This document shows positions 24,131 through 33,377 of a stretch of DNA of 64,000 nt, one piece after another (positions within the stretch are counted from its first letter, which is position 1; every line of letters starts with the position of its first letter). The notes beneath the pieces were generated by a model. It did no database searches. It was not told where the DNA came from and saw only the letters and a list, made by a program, of their open reading frames with translations. Source of the stretch: Marsupella aquatica (lineage: Eukaryota > Marchantiophyta); contig OZ316894.1 in NCBI GenBank assembly GCA_973895155.1, forward strand, positions 16,182,001 to 16,246,000, read 5' to 3'. A program made the translations under genes and the position numbers.

Positions 24131-25689
24131 TAATCATAGTTGAACCTCGCCAGAGCGAAGCATTCGATCCGCTTCTTGGGCCATTGGGGAATATGAGTGA
24201 CGCGATGATCATAAGCCCACAGCCAATGGAAATCAACTTCACCAGTCTCAGGATTCACTACTACTACTGAATGTCGGCGTGACGAAATGTCACAACAAGC
24301 ATTTGTGCAGCATGGACAGATCTCACCATTGGCAAGGACGTTCGTCCACAGGCAACTTACATAGATCAAGTTAAAGAGCGCACAGACCGGCTGGGGGGGG
24401 AGTTGACGAATCTTGTATGAATATAGTTTCCCACCAGTGTCAATAAAAAACTCGGTGGCAAGAGGATTGTCCAGCTTGTCAATCACATCCTGAATCTCAT
24501 TGAATGCTCTACGTCTGTTGTCGGCATAGAATTCTGGCTCATAAGCAGGATTGCCCTTCACAACATGACAGTAGTGGAGTATAAAACGTCTTATTGCACC
24601 GGTTTTCAGAAAGAGTAGGATAACTCTTCTAGAAAATCCAACATATCTATCCCACCGAATATAAATTTCTCCCCCTACCTGATCTACGTAGAAGTGAAAT
24701 GCGTTATGGTAAAACGGTTTTACTACCAGCCTGCATATCTTTAAAATTAGTGACTCATCCAGCCTCCTTAGCTGGTCCAGCATGGCTCCATTCCCCCATT
24801 CTGGAGGATCCAAGTAGGGTACAAAAATGCGTCGCTCGAGCATGGCCTGATCACTGAATAGAAATCAGGAATAAATTTTGGAGAACATACTAATTACAAT
24901 TCTACAAGTTTCATCCAACTTTACAGTACCTTGTATAACGGGCTGTGAAGCCAATGCACTTGTCAGCTAATCGTCCGAAGAGGCGCAAACAAATACACTC
25001 TGGACCACACAACCCGAAGTCAAGGGAGGCAGAGTCAATTACATTCAAAGTGTTTCTTTACAAGCTCTTCTCGAGCAAACCTTAGAGCACCCAAAATTGA
25101 CTAGAGGAATGAGGAGTGCGATAAATTTATCGGATGTTCGCAGCAATGCCTCATCCACTCAGACTCGTCCATGCCATGCAAGAATTGTCCGCTTCCCGCT
25201 TTCTCCAAGATTTATCCAAACTCTACAAACTGATCTAACTGCTCATACAAAAAGCACCCAAGCATATCTATGGGAGGGAGGAAATGAGTTTCCTCTCGGA
25301 AGACCCTAGCAATATGTATGTTTGAGAGAAGGTCGGCATTAGGAATGCTTGCGAGCATTTTGTTTATGTCATTGATCTCACGGACTGCATATTTCAATAG
25401 CGCCCAAAATCGTGTACCAACAACAAGATGGTTCCATTTCTTTGAGGTGGCTCCAAGACAAATGATTGTTCTCATTCGAGTCAGTCGTTCTTCTGGTAGA
25501 AGTTTTAGGTCAAGGCCAAGGTGTTCATCTTGTGTGCAAGACAAGGCTAAAAGGGGCCAAATGTGAGATTCAACGAGTTGATCGGGAAGTCCATTCAACA
25601 CCGGGCACTTTTCCTCGAATATATTTCCTACGCTCGTGGGCTAAAACGGATCCCATCTTTGCAACGATTAGATTCTCCGACGCAGCCAT
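24130..25689 (-). pseudogene. F-box-like protein gene of the transposon, frameshifted
   Basis: A candidate start (MAASENLIV) is at 25689. After about 28 codons the frame shifts near 25600, where an F-box-like segment begins (GLPDQLVESHIWPLLA, later RTIICLGATSKKWNHLV) and runs to about 25212. A second exon about 25050-24930 encodes LDFGLCGPECICLRLFGRL and ends with an in-phase GT donor. The last exon, 24853-24130, has a fitting AG acceptor and encodes ~235 residues with a Cys cluster (CPCCTNACC) and a WPKKRIECFALARF end. The match to F-box proteins is by N-terminal pattern only; the C-terminal part is unrecognised. F-box proteins usually bring targets to SCF ubiquitin ligases; the target here is unknown. 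Confidence 0.55.
25119..25132. repeat. Palindrome within the F-box gene intron
   Basis: GCGATAAATTTATCGG, preceded by GAGGAATGAGGAG, lies between the first and second F-box gene exons. Confidence 0.85.
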
Positions 25690-26815
25690 GAAGTAGAGCT
25701 ACCAAAACCACCAATAAAAATACCTTCAATCACCAGGTGTAACCGAACACATCCATAGTACCAACCCTGCATGACAGTTTAACGATTAGGACTCGTGACG
25801 TATTATATTCGCTGCACAAGGGTAGGACTTGTTTATTTAAATATGTCCTTACAAGACGCGCCTCAATGCAAAGGTCGAAACACTCATCGTGAAAGGTTCA
25901 CCCAAGGGTCTTCGTTCCAAATCTTACAACAGAAGTGAGCCTGTTTGTGGTACTTGTTGTCAAGACGACGACAATAATAGTTACAAGAAAACTCCAAAGA
26001 ATGTAAACATGCCGTTAACATCAACCTCGAACAAATTGGAACTCTTGCATCATTCATTCAGCAGAATTCAATGCGGAGAGGATTTTGCCTATCTCCAGGA
26101 TCAGTACCACCCATCCACAATGCTCCTATACTGATGGGGAGAACTTTGAGCCGCACGAGTCTCTTGTACAACCGGCGTGCACGTTTGACATGATTTTCAA
26201 GGAAGACAGCCATTTGTCACAATACCTGTTGTCCACGGAGTGCAATCGACCTTCCATTGTGCCTCCTAAACCCGGCAACACTGCGACATCAGAGATGAAG
26301 ATGAGTCTCCAAACAAAACAAAGGAAAATGATTCTCACAGGAGGATGCGATAAGTTTATCGCACTCCGCATTCGAATTGAAAATATGACTTCCTCAGACA
26401 CCTAAGCCCTGAATTCAATCTTTCACAAAAATGACAACTCCGATAAATTTATCGGATTCTCAATTACTCCTCTTTCCATGAAAGGAATGAAGACTCCAAT
26501 AAATTTATCGGAATGAAGGCAACACCTCTCTAAACACTGGATCAAATGATTGCAACAGAGGAATGTAGAATGCAATAAATTTATCGCAGTCCGCTCGGAT
26601 CTGGACATTTTACACTAAATGACTAGTTAGTCTTACATGGAGAACTTGAACAGGAATGGTTGTTCCGATAAATTTATCGGGTTTTCGGTAGAAAGAGTCA
26701 AATCGCTTGGGAGGAATGTAAGACTCGATGGGAGTTTGGTATTCGCTCTCAGTCAGGAGATATTTGCTCTGGCGAAAGCAAACGTTTTATGGGCAGCCCG
26801 CTCCTCTTTATATAG
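25690..26815 (-). promoter_or_regulatory. Leftward promoter and leader region with a palindrome cluster
   Basis: On the minus strand a TATATAAA box lies at 26814-26807. Between it and the F-box ATG (25689) are five palindromes: about 26347-26361, 26440-26455, 26496-26511, 26571-26587 and 26664-26680. Several are preceded by GGAATGnAGnnT. Small open frames at 25889-26405 have no recognisable motifs. The region is most simply a long leader or regulatory block for the leftward genes. Confidence 0.5.
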
Positions 26816-26824
26816 GAGACGCTC

Positions 26825-26880
26825 TAAACCATGGTTAATTTCCCCTTAACCATGGTTAAGTTTCCCCTTTACCTGGGTTA
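26825..26880. promoter_or_regulatory. Tandem palindromes TTAACCATGGTTAA upstream of the leftward TATA box
   Basis: AACCATGGTT (26827-26836), TTAACCATGGTTAA (26846-26859) and a degenerate third copy repeat every ~20-21 bp, separated by TTTCCCC. They lie just upstream of the minus-strand TATA box, as tandem operator or activator sites would. Confidence 0.5.
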
Positions 26881-27094
26881 GTGCGTGGTCGTTCCTGGAT
26901 TACGCGGTTCGGACCAAGTTACTCGCAGTTCGGACTTTTTCACTGATGGAATGTAAAACCCGATGCACGTATCGCTCCCTGCATTCCCGCGGCGATGCAA
27001 TGGAGGAAAGTGGCGTTTCGGAGAGTTTTTGCCAGTTTTATCGGTCATTGCATTGCCTTAGAAAAAAAACGGGATCGGGCTAAACGAGAACTCC

Positions 27095-27126
27095 GACACA
27101 CTTCTCGGTCGGTCCGAAATCGTGTT
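27095..27126 (-). repeat. Right terminal inverted repeat
   Basis: The reverse complement begins AACACGATTTCGGACCGACC and continues with GAGAAGTGTGTC. TAAACGAGAA lies just inside, at about 27081-27090, as at the left end. Confidence 0.82.
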
Positions 27127-27130
27127 CTTA
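27127..27130. other. Right target-site duplication, CTTA
   Basis: Matches 15335-15338 on the other flank. Confidence 0.75.
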
Positions 27131-27179
27131 GTATATTGCTAGTAGTCATGCACAACAACACAACAATCTTTTTTGCCTT

Positions 27180-28190
27180 GAAACATCCAATTGAAATCCA
27201 TTCAAGAAGACAACATACAACAGGGTGGCCCACGAAAGGGGGACAACACCCAAAGAGGACCAGAGGTCAATGTGCTAGAAGCTTCCGGGGGGGGGGCGCC
27301 AAGATAGAGACTGGGCCTCACCAAGGATACAACTAAATATTCAACTATTGTAGGGGGGGCAACACACTCCTACAGACTGGTCACTCAAATAACCCTGGCA
27401 GGGGGCCACTGAGTGGGTTAGAGACCAAAAATGAGACTCGTCAATCTAGCTACAAGTCAAACCACTACCTTGCTCAATCAATACTTCTTAGAGCTCTTGG
27501 GGGCACCGAGGGACCTGAAGAATCTCCCAAGGCCAATTCAGAACCATAATCAAACAATATATCAACAAACATACTGTAGGCTGTGGCTTTCCCTACATGC
27601 AACTTCTGTCTGAGATGGGACCAGTCCCTGCGCATATAAACGGTGAGAATGTACCAGGATTTCTTGATGACTACATGAGGATCCGATTGTGTATGTTCAA
27701 TGAAATGCATGCTCATATCCTTCCATACATTTTCCAGGAGACTATGGCTCTAAGAGTGTCCCAAAGAGTTTAGGACACATCCCACACCCTCAAACAGTTC
27801 TTCAACCAACAAAATATGGGCAGGACAGAGTGGGGTTAAACAAAGGGCCAAGAAATCTTCAAACTATATTGAAGTCAGTTCCAGACAAGTCAGGAAATGG
27901 GACAACTCCAAATGCAACGAACAATATCCTCTTGTAACTCCAGGTCAACCGTGTGCACGAAGTGGTTGAGTCCAATGCAAGGAGGGCTGGGGAGCACCAG
28001 TGTTGGGTGGCAGGGACAATTAAGGTAGACCAGTTACCAAAGGAAGTAGTTCTCAAAGGCAGCATGACAAGGAAGCCAAGTCTGGCACCAAAGAGCCTAG
28101 GCACCCTGCATCTCACGAAGGTGTGCAATATTGGTGTAGAAAAGGGCCTTCCATCCTGCCAACAATATTGAGTAGCAATCTCCAAATCAC
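27180..28190 (-). mobile_element. LINE remnant, zinc-binding and 3' part
   Basis: On the minus strand 27960-27840 reads as a zf-RVT-like H...DIVRCIWSCPIS...W pattern with in-frame stops. 27330-27190 resembles the CCCCCTTTCGTGGG type of LINE 3' tail. No intact frame remains. It sits directly beside the transposon's right end, which suggests the transposon landed in or near old LINE DNA. Confidence 0.4.
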
Positions 28191-30225
28191 CACAAGGTCA
28201 TCAAATGCGTTGTCTGGCCATCACCTTAGGGGGTGAATGAATCAGCACCAGGTCGATCTTTGTCAAATGATGGGATAACACAACAATCTTGTCTAATTGA
28301 CTTCCTGACTGGAGATGATGTCTACACTATTTAGATCTGGGATTCAACATCATTAATGTTACATAGCAACTACTATTGATGTGATTTCTAGTTATGACCC
28401 GGGCCTTGTGTTTGGGGGAAAAGAAATAACTACCATTACTCACTAAGACAACCAGGATTTCATGCAAGGAAATGAGATTCAACAAACTAGCTACCAATGT
28501 TTTTGGAACACAAAACATGGATAACTACTACAATTTATTTTTTCTAGATGGATGAAACAAACCCTACAACGTCAAGAGGAAGGTGAATTATTTCCCAAGA
28601 TTCTCAAGGATTAAAAAGGTTTACACAGATACGTTTGTCCTTTATTTGTCTCTTGTGAAAGAGTAAGCTCAGTACATTGTACATTGTGTGCCACCCATTT
28701 TTGTTGAATTGTACAATTTATCATTCTTTTTAGTTTAAGTACTAAGTTGTCTCCCGTCTTCCACTGGAGTTTAAGCAAAGTTACTCTACTGAGTGAGTCT
28801 AGAATGATTTAATGGTCAACATCCTGTCAAATTTCATCATCAACTACTCTCATTATCCTCACCCACCGTTTAACAAGGCGGGATAAGGGGTGGGGCAGCC
28901 AACTAAGAGGGAATGAAGAGGGTTGAGGCGCAAGCAAAGACACCCAATTCAATATCTTGGAAACAGTGTTGCAATTAGGGAAAATGACATGGATGATCAT
29001 CTACAAGTCAAACCTGGCCAGGTGTTAACCATCAGCTTGTTTCAAGCTAACTCGAGTTACTTTGCTTTACAAACACTAGAAAAAGGCTTGATAATTAGAT
29101 TAAAGAGTGGCAAAGTGTGTATCTGGACAAATAAGAGCTACCATGTAGTATCAGAAAAAGTAAAATCTCAGCTTGGGTGAATTTGGATTTGTGAGGATAG
29201 GAAAAAAACAAAAAATAATACTTAGGACAAATTAACAAATCCTAAAGGGAATGATACTAGCCCAATGCTTAAGCACATGAAGTGCTTCTAATACCTAGAC
29301 TCCCAGGCCTATCCATATTTAAAGCATAGCTGAAATATCAAATTTTTTTACAAGATCAATGATGGCCTATATATGGCTTCACTCTAGACATTAGGTCATG
29401 AGATGCAGATTAGATCACCAATTATAATTTAGAACGTCTAGCCTGAATATTAGAGCTTTGTTCATAAAATCTTACTAATAAATTGCAATCAAACCTACTG
29501 TTTAGGGCTACGGTCTAGAGTGAAGCCTCTAGACTGTGACTCTGGGGGCGTACCAAACTTTGAGTGGGGATGTAAAATGACAAAAGATTTTGGGGTGAGT
29601 ATGCACGGTGACTAACGATCAAATACAAGTCTGTGAACTACAGGAGATGGATTGAATGCAAGTGGCTGAAAGTGCAACCAGTCCATGATTGTTGACATTG
29701 AAACCAGGACATTGAGGAGTAGCTGGTGCTAGGGAGCTGGTGACCTATCCTCACCTCTAGTTATGCTCAAAAAATGGGTATTTGGGCTAGTAGATGGTAA
29801 TACCAATGATCCCCATTTCCTCTATGCCAACTATGCCCCCTCAAAGTGAAGTCTAGAGGCTTTGCTCTAGCCGTAGGCCACTATCCTAAATTTTGATCAG
29901 GCTTTGTTAGATAGGTTAAGGGAAGTGGTTCACTAATAAAAGAAACACTTGGCCAAATCAAGCTCAGCCACATCATCAATTCATACTTCATAATGGTGAA
30001 TATAGAGTCTGAGATATTCATACAGTCATAAAGTCTGGGATGTGCAAGGCAATACAGTCAAATTGTGTATAAGAAGGTAGTTTTCTTGTTTCTTGTCTAT
30101 GCCGGAACAAGAGGCCAAAGACCTAAAGTTTGAGTCAGACACTCCCCTAAATCAGTATGATGACTGAACTAGTATTGCTATGAATTAACTTGCTTTATCC
30201 TTGGTACATTTGTAGGTGTGCAGCT
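28191..30225. other. Intergenic, no gene seen
   Basis: AT-rich. A block near 29517-29545 (TAGAGTGAAGCCTCTAGACTGTGACTC) resembles 11365-11400. The open frame at 28923-29180 (85 codons) has no recognisable motif but could be retroelement debris. Confidence 0.35.
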
Positions 30226-30517
30226 AGCTCTTGATTGTGCGCCTGTTACCTCCTCTTTTGGGAGGTGCTTTGTTTCTGGCCTCTTGCCTTGGTTGTTTTT
30301 CTGGTGGTTCTCCCTTTTTCACTATTGTCATCCACGGGTGTAGGGGGCAACTTGGGTTCCTTTTTGTGGGTTTGGCATCTTTGGCTTTTGGTTCTTGTGT
30401 GCTTTGGCCCCTTGCGGTTTGTTGTTCTTTGTGTCCCGCTGGTCTTTGCTCCCGCAAGCTCTGGAATAAACTGGTGCCCCGTTGCCCTCTGTCTTAAAAA
30501 AGAAAAAAAAGAAAAAA
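30226..30517 (+). mobile_element. LINE 3' end with poly(A), plus strand
   Basis: The sequence is rich in GTTTTT/CCTTTT blocks, has AATAAA near 30465 (GGAATAAACTGG) and ends in a run of A with single G interruptions at about 30496-30517. Composition and tail resemble the other LINE ends here. It is 5' truncated. Confidence 0.55.
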
Positions 30518-30569
30518 ACTAATGGTCCCATGGTTGACCATCACACATATATGACCTCCCATATGGCTC

Positions 30570-30720
30570 CCTCCATTTGCAAATAGACATATGGTTGACC
30601 TTTATATGTAATAATGATCCTAGGTTGACATATGGTTGACTTTTATACACACTAGTGGTCCTGGGTTGACATATGGTGGACCTTTATAGGTAACAAGGGT
30701 CCATCTTGGGACCATTATCA
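30570..30720. repeat. ~57-bp tandem repeat
   Basis: CATATGGTTGAC plus TTTATA blocks recur near 30588, 30629 and 30669, with GGTCCTGGGTTGA or GATCCTAGGTTGA between them. Confidence 0.6.
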
Positions 30721-31499
30721 TGTACAGGAACACCTCCCAAAAGTGAATGTCTCCACTGGGGGTAATATAGGGTGTGTACTCATTGATTTAAATAAAATAA
30801 TGAGGATAATCAAGGTATCGAGGGATCTAGTACAACCTATATGGCTATATGTCACATTTTTATGTGCTTACAAGGACCAATGTTTTCCAGGCCACTGCTA
30901 TACACCAAAGACATGTACATCTACATATATCTACATATATAATAAAGAAGCCGGCCAAAAGTAGTCCCTTTACAAACTCATATTTGGTGGGAACAAAGAC
31001 TGACCATTGGATTTATGTTAGGGTTAATTCTAGCCTTTGATCAACTAGAACAAAGTGTACACCAAAGCAAATCGGACCTTAGGGTAGTAGGTGGTACAAG
31101 TTATTAAGTACACCAAAACTTTTTGGTACACATGCTTATATTTAATACAGATACTCAATCATTACATGTTAAAAGCCTATGTATTTAAAAAGGAAATAGA
31201 TATAGAAGTAAGAATATAAAATAAACTAAAATGGATGTATAAAATGGGAGTGAACTGGGTATAAATTGTATATACCTTTCTATATCTATTTCCTTTTAAA
31301 TACATATGCTTTTATAAAATTTCAGCTTGCCCTTTAGCCTGCTCACAACCGCCTCATAAAAACATAATTAAACTCTATGATGTGGTGGTCACTATCTCGG
31401 GTCTCTATTTTTTATGTGCAATGCACGGGGTATTGAACACGACCACAACAATATATATATATAGTCATTCAAGATCACACATAACATGCCTCACCACTA

Positions 31500-31880
31500 C
31501 ATCGCGTACTTGTTTTTGCCTTACCTTGATATCTTTTTTTACTCTTTACATATTTATTTCTTCCTATCATCTTTACCTTGTCTTGATATAGTTTTATCAC
31601 ATTGACATATTTATCTCACCATGACATTTTTTATCACCCTCGACATCTTTTCTTTCCTTGAGATCTTTTTTCATCTGGGTTGACATTTTTTCCTTGCCTC
31701 AACATGTTACTTTTTTCCGATCTTGCCATCTTTTTCTCACCTTCAGATCTTTTCCTCACCCTTGACACTTTTTCTCTCTTTGATATCTTTCCTTCATCTT
31801 TATGTCTCTTTTGTCATCTCACCATCTTTTCTCTCCTCTATATTTTTTCTCACCTTGACTTCTTTCTCTCACCTTGCTTT
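31500..31880. repeat. Pyrimidine-rich degenerate minisatellite
   Basis: Units of about 20-25 bp around ACCTTGACATCTTTTTCTC repeat with heavy variation. A related patch lies at 32740-32860 (TTTTTTCATCTGTACAT twice). Confidence 0.6.
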
Positions 31881-32044
31881 TTACGGACCCCACTAGAGGT
31901 CCCTTCCAAAATTCCTGGCACCACAGCGTGCCACGTCAACAACAACCGCAACAAACAAGACTCGTCGGTTTTGTGAATCAAACTTATAGTTTTCATTCGT
32001 GTTTGTGTTAATTTGGGTGTAAATTTTGGGATGCCGTGCCGTAA
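31881..32044 (+). mobile_element. MITE-like element, copy 1
   Basis: 164 bp bounded by TTACGG and CCGTAA. It shares ordered blocks with the reverse complement of 54617-54778: ACGGACCCC, CCCTT.CAA.AT.CCTGGCAC, GTGCCAC.TCA and the far end GCC.TGCCGTAA. Non-coding. Confidence 0.6.
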
Positions 32045-33222
32045 AAAGAAAAATAAAAACATTGGAAATGCAAAGAGCAAGACGGTTAAAACTGTCACTA
32101 TATAACCGTTTTAGTTACATTTTCAATCCCGTTTTCAATTTTAAAACTTAAATTCAAAGATTTATAAAAAGTATATTTCATATAATAAATAATGACTAAT
32201 AACTAACTTGATAACTTCCTTGTTAAACCGTAACTCCCGGTATGTAAGAACCTCTCATATTGTATGGCCATTAATGCTGGGAATAGCACATAGAAACCCA
32301 GGATCGGGGAGGAGGAATGACTGGAATCTTGAAAGTTCATCGAATTTTATACTCAAAACTATTTACTCATTCTCAAAAAAAAAAACACCCAGTCGTAGAT
32401 CTCATTTAGATCTTTCTTTTGCACCCTAGATCGCCTTCTAGCATAGATGAATAAGATTTCCAGAGGCATTGCAAAATGGACGGCAAAGATCGTAAAATCA
32501 ACAAAATCGACAGCTAGGAAGGCTTGGATTTGTTTAATTTTTCATTTGAAAAATATTAACCCATTTGCAAAACGGACAGAACCCATCCATAGATCTATTT
32601 GAGATCTTTCTTTTGAGCCATAGATTGGCCATTATGATGGACGGACGAGATTTCCGGAGAGAAGAAATGGAGACGGCTCAGATTGACTCTTCCCCCTGAT
32701 TTTATTAGCCAAGGGGTCCACGAACTAATTTTCCTTCTCATAGACATTTTTTCCTGTTTTTTTCATCTGTACATCGTTTCCTCATGTTTTTTTCATCTGT
32801 ACATAGTTTCCTCATGTTGACATTTTTTCTTGCGGCAACATTTTTTGTGCAATGCACAAACATAGAAACATAGAGCTAGTTAGAAATAAAAAAATACTAG
32901 GGGATCTAGTACTCTCCTCTTGGGAATAGCGAGGGCTCTCGAGAAAAAAACCGTCCCTCTGTCCCCAGGGGCAATTCAGGGGTGTCCGTGTATATTTTCT
33001 CAGGGCAAGTGCAAGGGCGAGGAGGGCGATGTGCCCTGTTCGCGGGACAGGAGGGAAATGTTACCTGTTTGCGAGACTCAACCGCATATGAGGACGATCC
33101 AACACAATTATGAACAAGCGGATGCAGGGCTTTGGCTTACAAGGCGCCTTCTTAGACTCTCGACATTGCACAATGTGTTCGGTGCGGCAGAGGAGGATTG
33201 ATTTCACGATGAGCTTGAGGGG
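32045..33222. other. Upstream region of the CFAP57-like gene
   Basis: No host exon was recognised. Two similar blocks near 32390-32430 and 32590-32640 (TAGATCT...TTTAGATCTTTCTTTTG) indicate a small duplication. The CFAP57 promoter probably lies here, but no clear TATA box was identified. Confidence 0.35.
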
Positions 33223-33375
33223 ATGGGATTGTATGATGCAGCGATGCAAAGTCGCCTCATGTTCAAGAACAACAATGGGCCTGTGATTGAGCGTGTGATG
33301 AAAGAGCTGGTGCAAATGCACAAGAGATCTGCTGCAGGTGCCAATAACTCAAGTGGTCCTGGGGTGGCGGGATAA
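33223..33375 (+). CDS. Upstream open reading frame before CFAP57
   Basis: A 50-codon frame starting at 33223 stops with TAA at 33373-33375, two bases before the CFAP57 ATG at 33378. The peptide (MGLYDAAMQSRLMFKNNNGP...) was not recognised. It would matter only if transcription starts upstream of it. It may instead be the tail of an old gene fragment. Confidence 0.3.
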   Translation: MGLYDAAMQSRLMFKNNNGPVIERVMKELVQMHKRSAAGANNSSGPGVAG

Positions 33376-33377
33376 AG

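Larger units (their letters stand above)
15339..27126. mobile_element. 11.8-kb TIR DNA transposon with DDE-type transposase, ParB-like/methyltransferase and F-box genes
   Basis: The left end starts AACACGATTTCG at 15339. The right end is its inverse, CGAAATCGTGTT, ending at 27126. The first 32 bp of each end agree at about 27 positions, and both sides are flanked by CTTA. Inside are a rightward transposase gene (16358-19944), a convergent leftward ParB-like/methyltransferase gene (23893-20324) and a leftward F-box-like gene (25689-24130). Palindromes CGATAAATTTATCG are scattered between and within the genes but were not seen outside. A 4-bp target duplication and this transposase type fit the Sola group, though the class assignment is inference. 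All three genes carry disabling changes, so this copy is not autonomous now. Confidence 0.85.

Noticed and set aside
27127-27130. 3-bp TTA target duplication
   Set aside because: Possible if one base is moved to the ends, but CTTA matches on both flanks and the ends are then equal at AACACG, so 4 bp is simpler.
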